Shown here: positions 17,321 to 25,610 of the stretch, one piece after another
Layout of the letters: every line of letters starts with the position of its first letter
Numbering within the stretch: position 1 is the first letter of the stretch
DNA from: Roseimicrobium sp. ORNL1
GTDB lineage: Bacteria > Verrucomicrobiota > Verrucomicrobiia > Verrucomicrobiales > Verrucomicrobiaceae
NCBI RefSeq assembly: GCF_011044495.1
Contig: NZ_CP049143.1
Coordinates: 1,178,001-1,242,000, forward strand
Reading direction: 5' to 3'
Length of the DNA stretch: 64,000 nt
Program-made: the position numbers and the translations under genes
The notes under the pieces: generated by a model
The model's database searches: none
The model's input: only the letters and a program-made list of their open reading frames with translations
Told to the model about the DNA's origin: nothing

Positions 17321-17686
17321 TTGAGAAGAACGGGTGGTGCGGAGAAACTTTCGGGCTCTTCGCTAGAAAACCCCCGGCTGGCAAGGGGAACGTTTCGTTA
17401 CAGGAAATCAGGGCGCTGGGATTCAACACGGAGAAGCAGAGACACGGAAACACGGAGAATTTGAAAAAAAGGGGGAGGGGTGGGGCTCGAAGAAGGCTCC
17501 TTTCTGGGGAGCTGGTTTTCTTTCCCTCAGCACTCCCAACGCCCCTTTCCGTATCCCTTCAAAAATCCTCTGTGCCTCCGTGTCTCTGCGTCTCCGTGTT
17601 GAACCCCACGACTCAACCACCTCCCACGCGCTTGTCTCCACCAGCTTTCGAGGGCATGTTACCCATTCCTTCGCCCCGTTCGCTCC
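17321..17686. repeat. Divergent intergenic region with CACGGAG-type inverted repeat
   Basis: The 366-base gap between divergent genes contains a long inverted repeat: arm 17420-17470 (TTCAACACGGAGAAGCAGAG then ACACGGAAACACGGAG) and arm 17555-17606, whose complement is TTCAACACGGAGACGCAGAG followed by ACACGGAGGCACAGAGG and a TTTTTGAAGGG stretch. Each arm is itself a run of CACGGAG/CAGAG units. No gene is present. Promoters for both flanking genes must lie in or around the repeat. Confidence 0.8.
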
Positions 17687-18736
17687 ATGACTCCCATCCA
17701 GCACCTCGATGCCCTCCTGGCCCGCCCGGAGCCGTTGCTGGCGCTTGCCCCCATGCAGGACGTGACGGACCTGCCCTTTTGGCGGCTCATGACGGCCTAT
17801 GGCGGCGCAGATGTGTACTACACGGAATACTTCCGCGTCCACGCTGACTCGAATCTGGAGAAAGGCATCCTGCCCTCCATCGCGGAAAATCCCACCGGCA
17901 TGCCTGCCGTGGCGCAGATGATTGGGAATGACATTCCCTCCCTCGTCCGCACGGCGAAGGAACTCCAGCAGTACCCCATCGCCGCCGTGGACCTCAATCT
18001 CGGCTGCCCGGCCCCGGTGGTGTACAAGAAGTGCGCCGGCGGCGGCCTGTTGCGCGAGCCGGAACGCATTGATGCCATCCTCGGCGCCTTGCGTGACGCG
18101 GTGCAGGTGAAGTTCACCGTGAAGACCCGCATCGGCTTCGATGACAATGCCGTCTTCGACCGCCTCCTGCCCATCTTCGCGAAGCACTCGATCGACCTCC
18201 TCACCGTCCACGGCCGCACCGTGCTGGAGATGTACCGCAGCGACGTGCACTACGATTTCATCGCCCGAGCCGTGCAAGCCATGTCCTGCCCCGTGCTGGC
18301 GAATGGCAATGTCTCCTCTGCCAAGAAGGCTGAGCAGATCCTGCACGAGACGGGTGCGCGTGGGCTGATGATTGGTCGCGGCGCCATCCGCAACCCGTGG
18401 ATGTTCCAGCAGATCCGCCAGCATCAGCGCGGTGAGCCCATCCTCCTGCCACGGGGTCGTGACGTGCTCGCGTACATCCACGCCCTCTATGAGGCCGTGA
18501 CTTCACCCGAGGTGCCCGAGATCTACCAGGTACAGAAGATGAAGAAGTACCTCAATTTCCTCGGCCTTGGCGTGGAACCCACAGGTGCCTTCCTGCATGC
18601 CATGCGCCGTGTGAAGACCAAGGCCGAACTCTTCGACCTGTGTGCCGAGCATCTCGACCACGGAAACGAAATGTCGCTGGAGCCCTTCGAACTGGACCTA
18701 CAGGCGAAGGATGTGCTGGCGGGTGTGCACCAATAG
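17687..18736 (+). CDS. dus: tRNA-dihydrouridine synthase
   Basis: A 349-residue FMN-dependent enzyme that reduces uridine in the D-loop of tRNA using NADPH. TIM-barrel core: LALAPMQDVTDLPFW (FMN site), AVDLNLGCPAP with catalytic C107, VKFTVKTRIGFDDN, DLLTVHGRTV, VLANGNVSSAKKAEQILHETGARGLMIGRGAIRNPW, followed by a helical tRNA-binding domain. Length fits the family. It cannot be sorted to DusA, B or C by eye; the SLVRTAKELQ and GCPAPVVYKKCAGGGLL region is closer to the DusB/bacterial generic type. No good ribosome binding site precedes the ATG. A bidirectional terminator separates it from efp. Confidence 0.93.
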   Translation: MTPIQHLDALLARPEPLLALAPMQDVTDLPFWRLMTAYGGADVYYTEYFRVHADSNLEKGILPSIAENPTGMPAVAQMIGNDIPSLVRTAKELQQYPIAAVDLNLGCPAPVVYKKCAGGGLLREPERIDAILGALRDAVQVKFTVKTRIGFDDNAVFDRLLPIFAKHSIDLLTVHGRTVLEMYRSDVHYDFIARAVQAMSCPVLANGNVSSAKKAEQILHETGARGLMIGRGAIRNPWMFQQIRQHQRGEPILLPRGRDVLAYIHALYEAVTSPEVPEIYQVQKMKKYLNFLGLGVEPTGAFLHAMRRVKTKAELFDLCAEHLDHGNEMSLEPFELDLQAKDVLAGVHQ

Positions 18737-18755
18737 CGATGTCGCGCGGGCACAA

Positions 18756-18786
18756 AAAAACCGGCCTGCGTGCAGGCCGGTTTTTA
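18756..18786. terminator. Bidirectional terminator between dus and efp
   Basis: Perfect palindromic stem AAAAACCGGCCTGC...GCAGGCCGGTTTTT with a 2-base centre (18770-18771). The A run on the left and T run on the right let it serve both convergent genes (dus ending 18736, efp ending 18807). Confidence 0.92.
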
Positions 18787-18806
18787 GAAAGGAATGTTCG
18801 ACGAAC

Positions 18807-19373
18807 TTAGTTCGCGCGGCCCAGGTAGCTGCCGTCTTCGGTCTTCACGCTGATCTTGTCACCGCGGTTGATGAAGAGGGGGACTTGAACGTCGAGACCG
18901 GTCTCCATGGTGGCGGTCTTGTAGACGTTGTTGGCGGAGTCGCCGCGCACGCCTTCGGGAGCCTCGGTCACTTCCATCACGATGGACGGGGGGAGTTCGA
19001 TGCCAGCCACGACTTCGTCCGCAAAAACGATGAGGTACTTCTGCCCTTCGATGAGGTACTTCTTCACGTCCTTCACCTTGTCTTCGCCGAGAAGCACGTC
19101 TTCAAAGGTCTCAGGGTGCATGAAGTGGTAGCCGTCGCCGTCCTTGTAGCTGTACTCGTGGGAGTCGCGATTCAGGTTCACCGATTCCATGGACTCGTTC
19201 GAGGTCATGCGCAGGTTGTACACCTTGCCGATGGTGATGCTGCGAACGGACATCTGGACGTACGAAGCCATACGCGGAGGCGTCTTGAGTTCGTAGTCGG
19301 AGACGACGCAGATGTCATTGTTATGACGGACGGCGTGACCTTTGCGGAGATTGATGACGGGGACGGAAGCCAT
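18807..19373 (-). CDS. efp: Elongation factor P (arginine-34 type)
   Basis: A 188-residue, three-domain translation factor that rescues ribosomes stalled on proline runs. KOW-like N-domain (residues 1-65), OB domain II (66-130) and C-terminal OB domain III ending DKISVKTEDGSYLGR, the usual EF-P end. The loop tip that reaches the peptidyl-transferase centre reads KTPPRMASYVQ, so residue 34 is Arg, not the modified Lys of E. coli EF-P. Arg at this place is known from EarP-rhamnosylated EF-P of some proteobacteria, but there the context is different and earP is adjacent; no modification gene lies beside this one. It is transcribed alone, converging on dus. Confidence 0.92.
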   Translation of the reverse strand: MASVPVINLRKGHAVRHNNDICVVSDYELKTPPRMASYVQMSVRSITIGKVYNLRMTSNESMESVNLNRDSHEYSYKDGDGYHFMHPETFEDVLLGEDKVKDVKKYLIEGQKYLIVFADEVVAGIELPPSIVMEVTEAPEGVRGDSANNVYKTATMETGLDVQVPLFINRGDKISVKTEDGSYLGRAN

Positions 19374-19466
19374 GGGAGGGCGCTACTTAGAGAGGAATGG
19401 GGCAATTGCAACTAGGGAAAGGTGGCGGGAGGGGTGGTTCGCTGCAGGCGAGTGGGGGGGAAGTGT

Positions 19467-19543
19467 ACAGTTTTCAGTGTTCAGTTTTCAGGATGAGGGG
19501 GGTACGAGCCGCTCCTACGGGGCTGACCCAGTTTCTGAAAACT
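19467..19543. repeat. Inverted repeat with CAGTTTTCAGTGTTCAGTTTTCAG motif
   Basis: A tandem AGTTTTCAG/GTGTTCAG string (19468-19491) pairs with CTGAAAACT at 19535-19543, enclosing a GC-rich loop with a small AGCC/GGCT hairpin. It lies just past the 3' end of the DUF6807 gene (19553) and upstream of efp, so it could end that transcript; there is no T run. Confidence 0.6.
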
Positions 19544-19552
19544 CCCCCATGT

Positions 19553-20548
19553 TCACGGTTTCTTCGCCATGTCCGCCACGGGCAGCTTGCAAAATGCCTG
19601 CCACATTTCCTCGCACTTCTCCTTCGATGCCACTCCCTCGTGCACCCAGAGTGCCCAACGACCGCGGAGCGGAGTGGTGTCATTCACGGTCAGAGCGCCG
19701 TTTCGGGAGAAGCAGGGGCACATCCAGCCGTCCTTCCGCACGTGGAAATCGGTGGGGTTGTACGGATTTTGCGGGTGGTTGAAGAGCGCGATGCCGGCGA
19801 AGCCTTTTTCGTCGTTCGTCAACCGCCCGCTGTAGTCGCACCAGCGTGCGGGTTTCTCGAAAATCTCCGCCTCATTGATTTGCCCTTCGGAATTCAAGAT
19901 GCGCCCTCCGCCATCGACCGTGCCGAGTTGCTTCGCCATGCGCACGCCGAGGAGACCGAAGTTGCTCTTGTCAAAGGTGGCCGTCTGGCCCTTCGGTGCG
20001 GTAAACTCGCTGTCGATGATGAGCAGCCAGGACGTTGCGTCCGGCAGCAGCTTCGCTTCTGTGTGCCGTTTCTCGAGCAGCAGGATGCGCTGGTCCCGCT
20101 CGGAGACCCAATGATTCAGCGTCATCATGGACGCAGAGTCCTCGCCGTCCCAAAGCCCGAGGACACCCTGCACGCGAATGCTGCCGTATTCGGTCTTGCC
20201 GCCTGTGTCCTTTTCATCTGCCCAGAAGTTCACGCCGCTCACGGAGTTGTGCGTCATCCACACGCCATAGTGGTGGCGATGTGTCAGGGGATCATGCGGG
20301 TGCCCCATGCGCACCAGCGAAGGCGCCATGGTCGTTTGGATGGGATACCAGAAGGGCCTCTTTGCCGTCGGGTCGAAATGGAAACGCGTCAGTTCCTTGC
20401 CATCCAACTGGAAGCTCGCCTGAGAGTCCGGCAGCGGCAGCACCTGCAGGCGTGGCACCGGCTTGGTGTTCGGAATGGTGGACGTATCCTGAGAAAATGC
20501 GGGAAGCGCGAGGGCGGAGCAGAGCAGGGCGAGTGTGAGCGTGCGCAT
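19553..20548 (-). CDS. DUF6807 (PmoA-like) secreted protein
   Basis: A 331-residue protein with signal peptide MRTLTLALLCSALALPAFSQ. The mature sequence has the features of the DUF6807 family, often mislabelled 'methane oxygenase PmoA': KRPFWYPIQT, RMGHPHDPLTHRHHYGVWMTHN with several conserved His, SGVNFWADEKDTGGKTEYG, and GIALFNHPQNPYNPTDFHVRKDGWMCPCFSRNG. Family members occur in sugar-degradation clusters of Bacteroidetes and PVC bacteria; the activity is unknown and unrelated to methane oxidation. The ATG at 20548 is chosen over 20632 because it begins the signal peptide. It is 93 bases downstream of the patatin gene on the same strand. Confidence 0.8.
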   Translation of the reverse strand: MRTLTLALLCSALALPAFSQDTSTIPNTKPVPRLQVLPLPDSQASFQLDGKELTRFHFDPTAKRPFWYPIQTTMAPSLVRMGHPHDPLTHRHHYGVWMTHNSVSGVNFWADEKDTGGKTEYGSIRVQGVLGLWDGEDSASMMTLNHWVSERDQRILLLEKRHTEAKLLPDATSWLLIIDSEFTAPKGQTATFDKSNFGLLGVRMAKQLGTVDGGGRILNSEGQINEAEIFEKPARWCDYSGRLTNDEKGFAGIALFNHPQNPYNPTDFHVRKDGWMCPCFSRNGALTVNDTTPLRGRWALWVHEGVASKEKCEEMWQAFCKLPVADMAKKP

Positions 20549-20641
20549 GGGAGAGCCGTGAGGAAGGTTCTCGATACAGGACGCACGCCGGCGCCGAAAT
20601 CCTTCATCGACGCAGAGTCGCATCGTCCCCATTTACCCGAT

Positions 20642-22891
20642 TCACCTCCGCGGCGTGTTCGGTTCAAAGAGTCGTCCCAGTTGAATGTACACCCCCACAT
20701 CTCCGCCTTCAGCAACGCCAGCGCCCAGGTAGAGCCCGCCGAAGACTGTATCTGCTCCCAGGAAGATGCTGCCCGCGAGGGTGCCGTCTTCAAGGTCGAA
20801 TCCTCGATTGGGTCCCCACACTTCGCCGTATTCCGCAGAGAAGCCCGCATAGATGCCACGACCGGTGGAGGGATTCAGGTCCGCGACCTTCCGGTAGTAG
20901 ACCAGCTCTGCGATCGCATGGTTCTCGCCGAACAGCACTCCTGGCGCGAGTCCTGAGAGATTCAAGAAGCCACCGAGCGAGCCTTGGTCATAAAGTGGCA
21001 CATCATCGCCCTCCAGTTTCACCGAGCCGCTGATGCGTGGTACGATGGTGTTTTTTCCAAAGGTGATCGGCTTGTACACTTGTCCAGAGAGCATGGTGTA
21101 GTCCGCCACATCGCCTAAGTCACGGCGTGAAGCCGCGACAGACACCTGACCGTAGAATCCACGCGTGGCGAAGTTCGGCGCGTCCAGCGTATCCACCGAA
21201 AGGTCCGCATGGATCCACCCGCGGTCTCCCTGGGGCGGGACATCATCCGGCACACCGAGCCGCCGATGAATTTCACTCGACCCACCGGCATAGCCCACGC
21301 GAAATTCGCCCGCTTGCCAGAGACGCATCCCTACATCCAGCCCACCGATGTAGTCTTTCTGCCGGAAGCGCATGGGTTCATCATCCTCGCTGCGCGCATC
21401 GATGAAGTCGCTGGACGCTAGTCCGTGCAAGGCCACAAAGAATCGACGTTCGGGGTCAATGGGCTGGTACCATTCGCTTTGAATCTGGGTTGTTGTACCC
21501 AGGCTCAGGTAGTTCACCCACTCCGCGCCCCAGCGGTTCAGGTCGGTCATGCGATGGGCCAGCAGCAGATTGTAGTCGCCTTCATCCGTGGAGCTGTAGC
21601 CGAAATTGAACCCAAAGTGGATCTGGTGCCGGCCGGCTTTGGGTTCACGAGCCGTGATCAGAAGCCCGCGGCTGCCGTCTTCCTCGACTACCTCAAAGTC
21701 ACCCACTTCGTATTGGTGAAACTGTCCCAGATCAGAAACCATGTTCTGCATGTGGATACGCGAGTCTTCGTCATTAAGCAGGAAGTTGAAGGGGCGTCGC
21801 ACCGGATGATTGGTCACCTGGCCATCGGGTGTGCGCACCTTCAGGAAGTGGACCATCACCTCGTCCTCGCGCGAGAGCCGCTGCCTCGCGAGGTAACGCT
21901 CGTAGGCTTCGGGCGACACGGAAAGACGTGAGAGCGCTTCGCGCGACTTCATGGTCTCCGCGTAGCCGACGGGAATGCCTTGCACGCCCTTCGCGAAGTC
22001 CATCGCCGAGATGTCGCGCACAATCACGCGCAACAGCACGTCATCCGGATTGAGAAGCTTCTTCTCCAGGTCCATTTGATTGTTTAGCAGGATCGATACC
22101 ACCTGCAGGGCCATGTTGTCGGCGGTGTTCAGTTGATCCGCTTTCTTGAGTGCCTCGGTGGCGTCCACGGCGATGATTACATCCGCGCCCATGTCCTGCA
22201 CCGTGCTGATGGGCAGGTTGCTCGCGGAGCCGCCGTCTGCGAGGAGCTTCCCATCGCGCTCGACTGGAAGAAAGATGGCTGGGATTGACATGCTCGCGCG
22301 CACGCACTGCACCAGGTCGCCTTCGCCCATCACGACCCTGTCACCGGTCTCGATGTCCGTGGCGATGGCGCGAAACGGAATGGGCAGCTGGTCGAAGTCG
22401 TGCACATCGCGCACCGGCACCGTGAGCTTGCGCAGGCTGGCCATGATGTTCCTTCCAGAAACGAACGCGGCTGGGAGCGTCAGGGTGTTGTTCTTGATTT
22501 CGAATTCGACACCTTGATTGAGGGCAAAGCCCCGTTCCTTCGCACGAAGGGATTCACTGGAGCGCGGCTGGCTGTCCGAGAGAAGATAATGCCAGTCCGC
22601 CTCACGGAACCAACGCTCGATCTCCTCGGGCGGCATGCCGCTGGCATAGAGTCCACCCACGATGGAACCCATGCTCGTGCCCGCGACGTAGTCGACCGGA
22701 ATGCGAAGTTCCTCCAGGGCTTTCAACACGCCGATGTGGGAGATGCCGAAAGCAGCGCCACCGCTGAGTACCAGACCGACTTTGGGGCGTTTGGTGTCAG
22801 CTCCTTTATCAACAGGCTCTTGCGCGGCTGCGGGCCGCATTGCCGTGACCATCAAGAAAAGCGCGGTGATGAGAACGGTCATGTATTTCAT
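20642..22891 (-). CDS. Patatin-like phospholipase fused to POTRA and outer-membrane beta-barrel (PlpD/type Vd-like)
   Basis: A 749-residue protein. Signal peptide residues 1-23 (ending AAAQ). Residues 36-240 are a patatin lipase: oxyanion loop VLSGGAAFGISHIG, nucleophile elbow GTSMG with S73, and catalytic Asp in DGG at 219-221. Residues about 330-420 form a POTRA-like domain, and the C-terminal about 330 residues are an Omp85/BamA-type 16-strand barrel (alternating strands such as GRHQIHFGFNFGYSS, ending VGVYIQLGRLF). This matches type Vd autotransporters that deliver a lipase to the cell surface. The ATG at 22891 is preferred to the upstream in-frame start at 23101, which lies in a repeat element. 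Confidence 0.9.
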   Translation of the reverse strand: MKYMTVLITALFLMVTAMRPAAAQEPVDKGADTKRPKVGLVLSGGAAFGISHIGVLKALEELRIPVDYVAGTSMGSIVGGLYASGMPPEEIERWFREADWHYLLSDSQPRSSESLRAKERGFALNQGVEFEIKNNTLTLPAAFVSGRNIMASLRKLTVPVRDVHDFDQLPIPFRAIATDIETGDRVVMGEGDLVQCVRASMSIPAIFLPVERDGKLLADGGSASNLPISTVQDMGADVIIAVDATEALKKADQLNTADNMALQVVSILLNNQMDLEKKLLNPDDVLLRVIVRDISAMDFAKGVQGIPVGYAETMKSREALSRLSVSPEAYERYLARQRLSREDEVMVHFLKVRTPDGQVTNHPVRRPFNFLLNDEDSRIHMQNMVSDLGQFHQYEVGDFEVVEEDGSRGLLITAREPKAGRHQIHFGFNFGYSSTDEGDYNLLLAHRMTDLNRWGAEWVNYLSLGTTTQIQSEWYQPIDPERRFFVALHGLASSDFIDARSEDDEPMRFRQKDYIGGLDVGMRLWQAGEFRVGYAGGSSEIHRRLGVPDDVPPQGDRGWIHADLSVDTLDAPNFATRGFYGQVSVAASRRDLGDVADYTMLSGQVYKPITFGKNTIVPRISGSVKLEGDDVPLYDQGSLGGFLNLSGLAPGVLFGENHAIAELVYYRKVADLNPSTGRGIYAGFSAEYGEVWGPNRGFDLEDGTLAGSIFLGADTVFGGLYLGAGVAEGGDVGVYIQLGRLFEPNTPRR

Positions 22892-23231
22892 TGCTCTGTA
22901 TTGCGCCTGATGATGGGAGGCTGCCTTGAGTGATGTAAAGAAGAAATGGGGGGCGCGATTTGGAGTGCTGGAGCTTGCTCCAGCTTTCGGAAGCAGAGCT
23001 TGCTCTGCGTGAAGCCACGCCTCAATTCGCCATTCAGCAGGGACTTCGGCATTACCCCTTGCTTCACGGCAGCAAGCTGCCAGCGGAAAGCTGTCCCGCA
23101 TGCGGGATCCAGCACTCCAGATTCACCGCCCGATATGGCGACCTGATGTGATGATGGTATGCTGAAGCGGGGACAGGAATGTCCCCGATCCTTGAGCGTC
23201 GCTGCTCGGTAACGTGGCGTGGATCTCTACC
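22892..23231. repeat. Intergenic cruciform-type repeat element (22962-23118) and single hairpin
   Basis: The 340-base gap between two minus-strand genes has no gene. Element 22962-23118: outer arms GGAGTGCTGGA (22962-22972) and TCCAGCACTCC (23108-23118); inner arms 22984-23014 and 23062-23090 (CTTTCGGAAGCAGAGCTTGC type). Four short palindromes lie within it: CTGGAGCTTGCTCCAG, GCAGAGCTTGCTCTGC, GGCAGCAAGCTGCC and TCCCGCATGCGGGA. Further right is GGGGACA-GGAA-TGTCCCC (23169-23186), a copy of the small hairpin family also seen near 1615 and 3863. Confidence 0.85.
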
Positions 23232-25379
23232 TTACTTCACCTTGAACCTCGTATCGTCCCACACGAACGGGGCTTTCTCGTCGAGGTACACCTTGTAGAT
23301 GTTGTAGTTTGTCTTCATCACCTCTTCGAGCATGCCCTTCCACGGGCGGTCCGCCACGGAGATGACGCCGCTGTTGGAGCGCTCTCCATCGAAGCCGGAG
23401 AACCAGCGACCGGTCACGGATTGATCCACCAGGGTAAACCACTCGATGCCCAGCACGAATCCGAGCGCTGCACCCTGCTCGACGTAGTTCCGGTACGCGA
23501 GGCCACGTTCCTGCTGGCTGTTCACATCGCGGCCACCTTCCAGTCCGCTGTCCTTTGGCGAGGACCAGAAGAATTCGCTGAGGAACATCGGCTTGCCCCC
23601 GGTCCATTCGTAGATGCGCTTCAGGAAGCCGGTATCGAGGCCGTACGTGTAGTAGTTGAAGGACATCACATCCACGTGCTTGCCCATCACACGGCTAATC
23701 CATTCGTGTGAGATGGTGCCGGGCTGCAGGCGGCTGCCGATGATCATATGATTCGGATCGTGCTTGCGGGCGTTCTCGCACACCAGCTTCATGTACTCAT
23801 CAAGGAAGACACTGGCGAAGGCGACCGCGTCTTGCTTGGCCGCGTCCGTCTGCATGGCGAGCCCCACATCGGTGAGTGCGCCGAAAGAGGTCGCCTTCAT
23901 GCCCCATGCCGTGTTGAATGCATCGATGGTCTTGTACTTCTCCTCCAGCCACTGCACAAAGCGGCGCTTGCATGCATGACTGCCATTGAGCGTCGGCACG
24001 ATGTGCGGGATCTGCTCATAGATGGGCTCATTCACGATGTACCAGCCGATGATGAGCGGGTCGTTCGCCTTGCCCGGCAGTACGTTGGCGAGATTCTTCT
24101 CTACCAGCGCGCGTGTCTTCTCATCGAAAGGGTCGAAGGTCTCGTGAATGCCGGCGATGCGGGGAATGCCCTCCCAGACGTTCAACGGGAGATGGGACAC
24201 GGTGGGGAAGCTCACTGCCTTGCGCGCCTGCATGCCGCTTTCGGAGAACGCACCCACCGAGGTGAAGCCCCACTTGCGCATGCGCTCGATCATCCGCGCG
24301 GTGTAGCTCTCGATGTCATACGGCTGGCCGTACTTGCGGATCTGATTCACCAGATGGAACGAGACAATCGTGCCGCCGCTGTCTGGACGGAACACTGAGG
24401 AAAACTCACCCTGCGGTGAAGGCAGCCACTCGTAGGCGCTCTCACGTCCCTTCACCAGTGTGTAGTCATCATTGGGATTCACCCCGCACAGCCCGAGATG
24501 GAAGAAGGCATTGCCCGCAGGATTCACCAGCACCCAGCGGTCACCCTTCTTCTCCACGTGGAAGAAGCCCGTCTCCTTCAGCCCAAGCTTTTCCTTGCTG
24601 CCCGGCAGGCCGCCGAAGGCGTCACGCACGGGTGGCTGCAGGCCGTCGTAGTACTTCTTCTCTGCGGCGACGTCGGCCTTCAGTTCTTCCATGCTCTTCA
24701 CCTTGTCCGCCCATTCCTCGCGGGCGCTCTGGCCAAAGGAATCCACCAGCGGTTTGGCCTTTGCTCCACCGGCAGGGCCTGCATCCGTGATCGTAAGCGT
24801 CACCGTACTCCTGCTCGCATCATACGGTGTTATCGATTTGAAGTGGAAGATGGCCCAGTTCCACTCGCGGTTGTCCGCAAGCTGAAGGAACGAAAACTCC
24901 GGCGTGGCAATGGTCAGCGTCTTGCCTTCATAGTTGGTGATGTTCAGCGAAGGCGCATGGCCTTGGAAGAGATGTGGCGAGGCCGGCTTTGTCTTTGGAA
25001 ACTCCCCAGTCTTGTCTCCCATCTTCCACGAACCACCCTGATTGTAGGCAATCGGGATCTGCATCTGGAAATCGAAATTCTTCACGTCCGCCGGGATGCT
25101 GGACATCGTCATCGTCACCTGTCCCCCCTGACCCACCGACATCTCCACCTGCGCCCCGTCTTCATACTTGATGGTCGCTGATTTCCCGGCCGCCTTGCGC
25201 TCCACCAATTTGTGCACCGGCTTCTGCTGCGCATCGGAGAACCCAGGATATTCCAGGATGAACTTGCCCAGACTGCCAGCGTCCACCTCCAGGCCATCGT
25301 GAACGAAACTCAGATTGGCCGCGTGTGCCGATGAAACGGCAACGAGATATGCACAGACAAAGGCGGAGAGAAATTTCAT
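23232..25379 (-). CDS. Secreted GH-A clan glycoside hydrolase (agarase/beta-galactosidase type)
   Basis: A 715-residue exported enzyme (signal about residues 1-21, ending AHA). Residues 25-250 look like an N-terminal beta-sandwich carbohydrate-binding region; the TIM barrel starts near 268 with TGFFHVEKKGDRWVLVNPAGNAFFHLGL, the opening seen in GH50-like agarases. The acid/base Glu is in IIGWYIVNEPIYEQ (about residue 451) and the nucleophile in KPMFLSEFFW. It probably cleaves a marine or plant galactan-type polysaccharide, but the GH family (GH50, GH42 or GH86-like) cannot be fixed by eye. The ATG at 25379 is used; a TTG two codons upstream is in frame. Confidence 0.83.
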   Translation of the reverse strand: MKFLSAFVCAYLVAVSSAHAANLSFVHDGLEVDAGSLGKFILEYPGFSDAQQKPVHKLVERKAAGKSATIKYEDGAQVEMSVGQGGQVTMTMSSIPADVKNFDFQMQIPIAYNQGGSWKMGDKTGEFPKTKPASPHLFQGHAPSLNITNYEGKTLTIATPEFSFLQLADNREWNWAIFHFKSITPYDASRSTVTLTITDAGPAGGAKAKPLVDSFGQSAREEWADKVKSMEELKADVAAEKKYYDGLQPPVRDAFGGLPGSKEKLGLKETGFFHVEKKGDRWVLVNPAGNAFFHLGLCGVNPNDDYTLVKGRESAYEWLPSPQGEFSSVFRPDSGGTIVSFHLVNQIRKYGQPYDIESYTARMIERMRKWGFTSVGAFSESGMQARKAVSFPTVSHLPLNVWEGIPRIAGIHETFDPFDEKTRALVEKNLANVLPGKANDPLIIGWYIVNEPIYEQIPHIVPTLNGSHACKRRFVQWLEEKYKTIDAFNTAWGMKATSFGALTDVGLAMQTDAAKQDAVAFASVFLDEYMKLVCENARKHDPNHMIIGSRLQPGTISHEWISRVMGKHVDVMSFNYYTYGLDTGFLKRIYEWTGGKPMFLSEFFWSSPKDSGLEGGRDVNSQQERGLAYRNYVEQGAALGFVLGIEWFTLVDQSVTGRWFSGFDGERSNSGVISVADRPWKGMLEEVMKTNYNIYKVYLDEKAPFVWDDTRFKVK

Positions 25380-25481
25380 GGGCAATCGAATGTGGTCAGG
25401 TCGGGTCTATTGGCGGGGCGACCATGCACGGAGGACCGTTCGCGGCAATGGCTCTATGCAAGAAAAGAAGGCTGATCGGGA

Positions 25482-25561
25482 AACCACTAATGAACACTAA
25501 CAACACACTAATAGGGAGTTCCTGAATTCCATTAGTGTGCTGTTAGTGTTTATTAGTGGTT
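25482..25561. repeat. Long hairpin with six phased CACTAA hexamers
   Basis: Arms 25482-25512 and 25531-25561 (31 bases each) are inverted repeats with two mismatches. Each arm has three copies of CACTAA (or its complement TTAGTG) spaced 10-11 bases. The spacer is 18 bases and contains GAATTC. It lies in the 231-base gap between two minus-strand genes. A related element with CGCTAA hexamers is at 39010-39119. Confidence 0.9.
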
Positions 25562-25610
25562 AAGAAATTCTTTCCCCCGCCATCACGGGCAAAATGACGG
25601 CGGGACAGCT

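Noticed and set aside
19553-20548. Particulate methane monooxygenase subunit (PmoA name)
   Set aside because: The DUF6807 family is soluble and secreted, with no membrane helices or copper ligands of PmoA; the name is a database artefact.
19397-20956. 519-codon plus-strand frame across the DUF6807 and patatin genes
   Set aside because: It spans two unrelated, well-supported minus-strand genes and a repeat.
22946-23146. Short plus-strand frames in the element upstream of the patatin gene
   Set aside because: Sequence is explained by palindromic repeats; encoded peptides follow the repeat structure.
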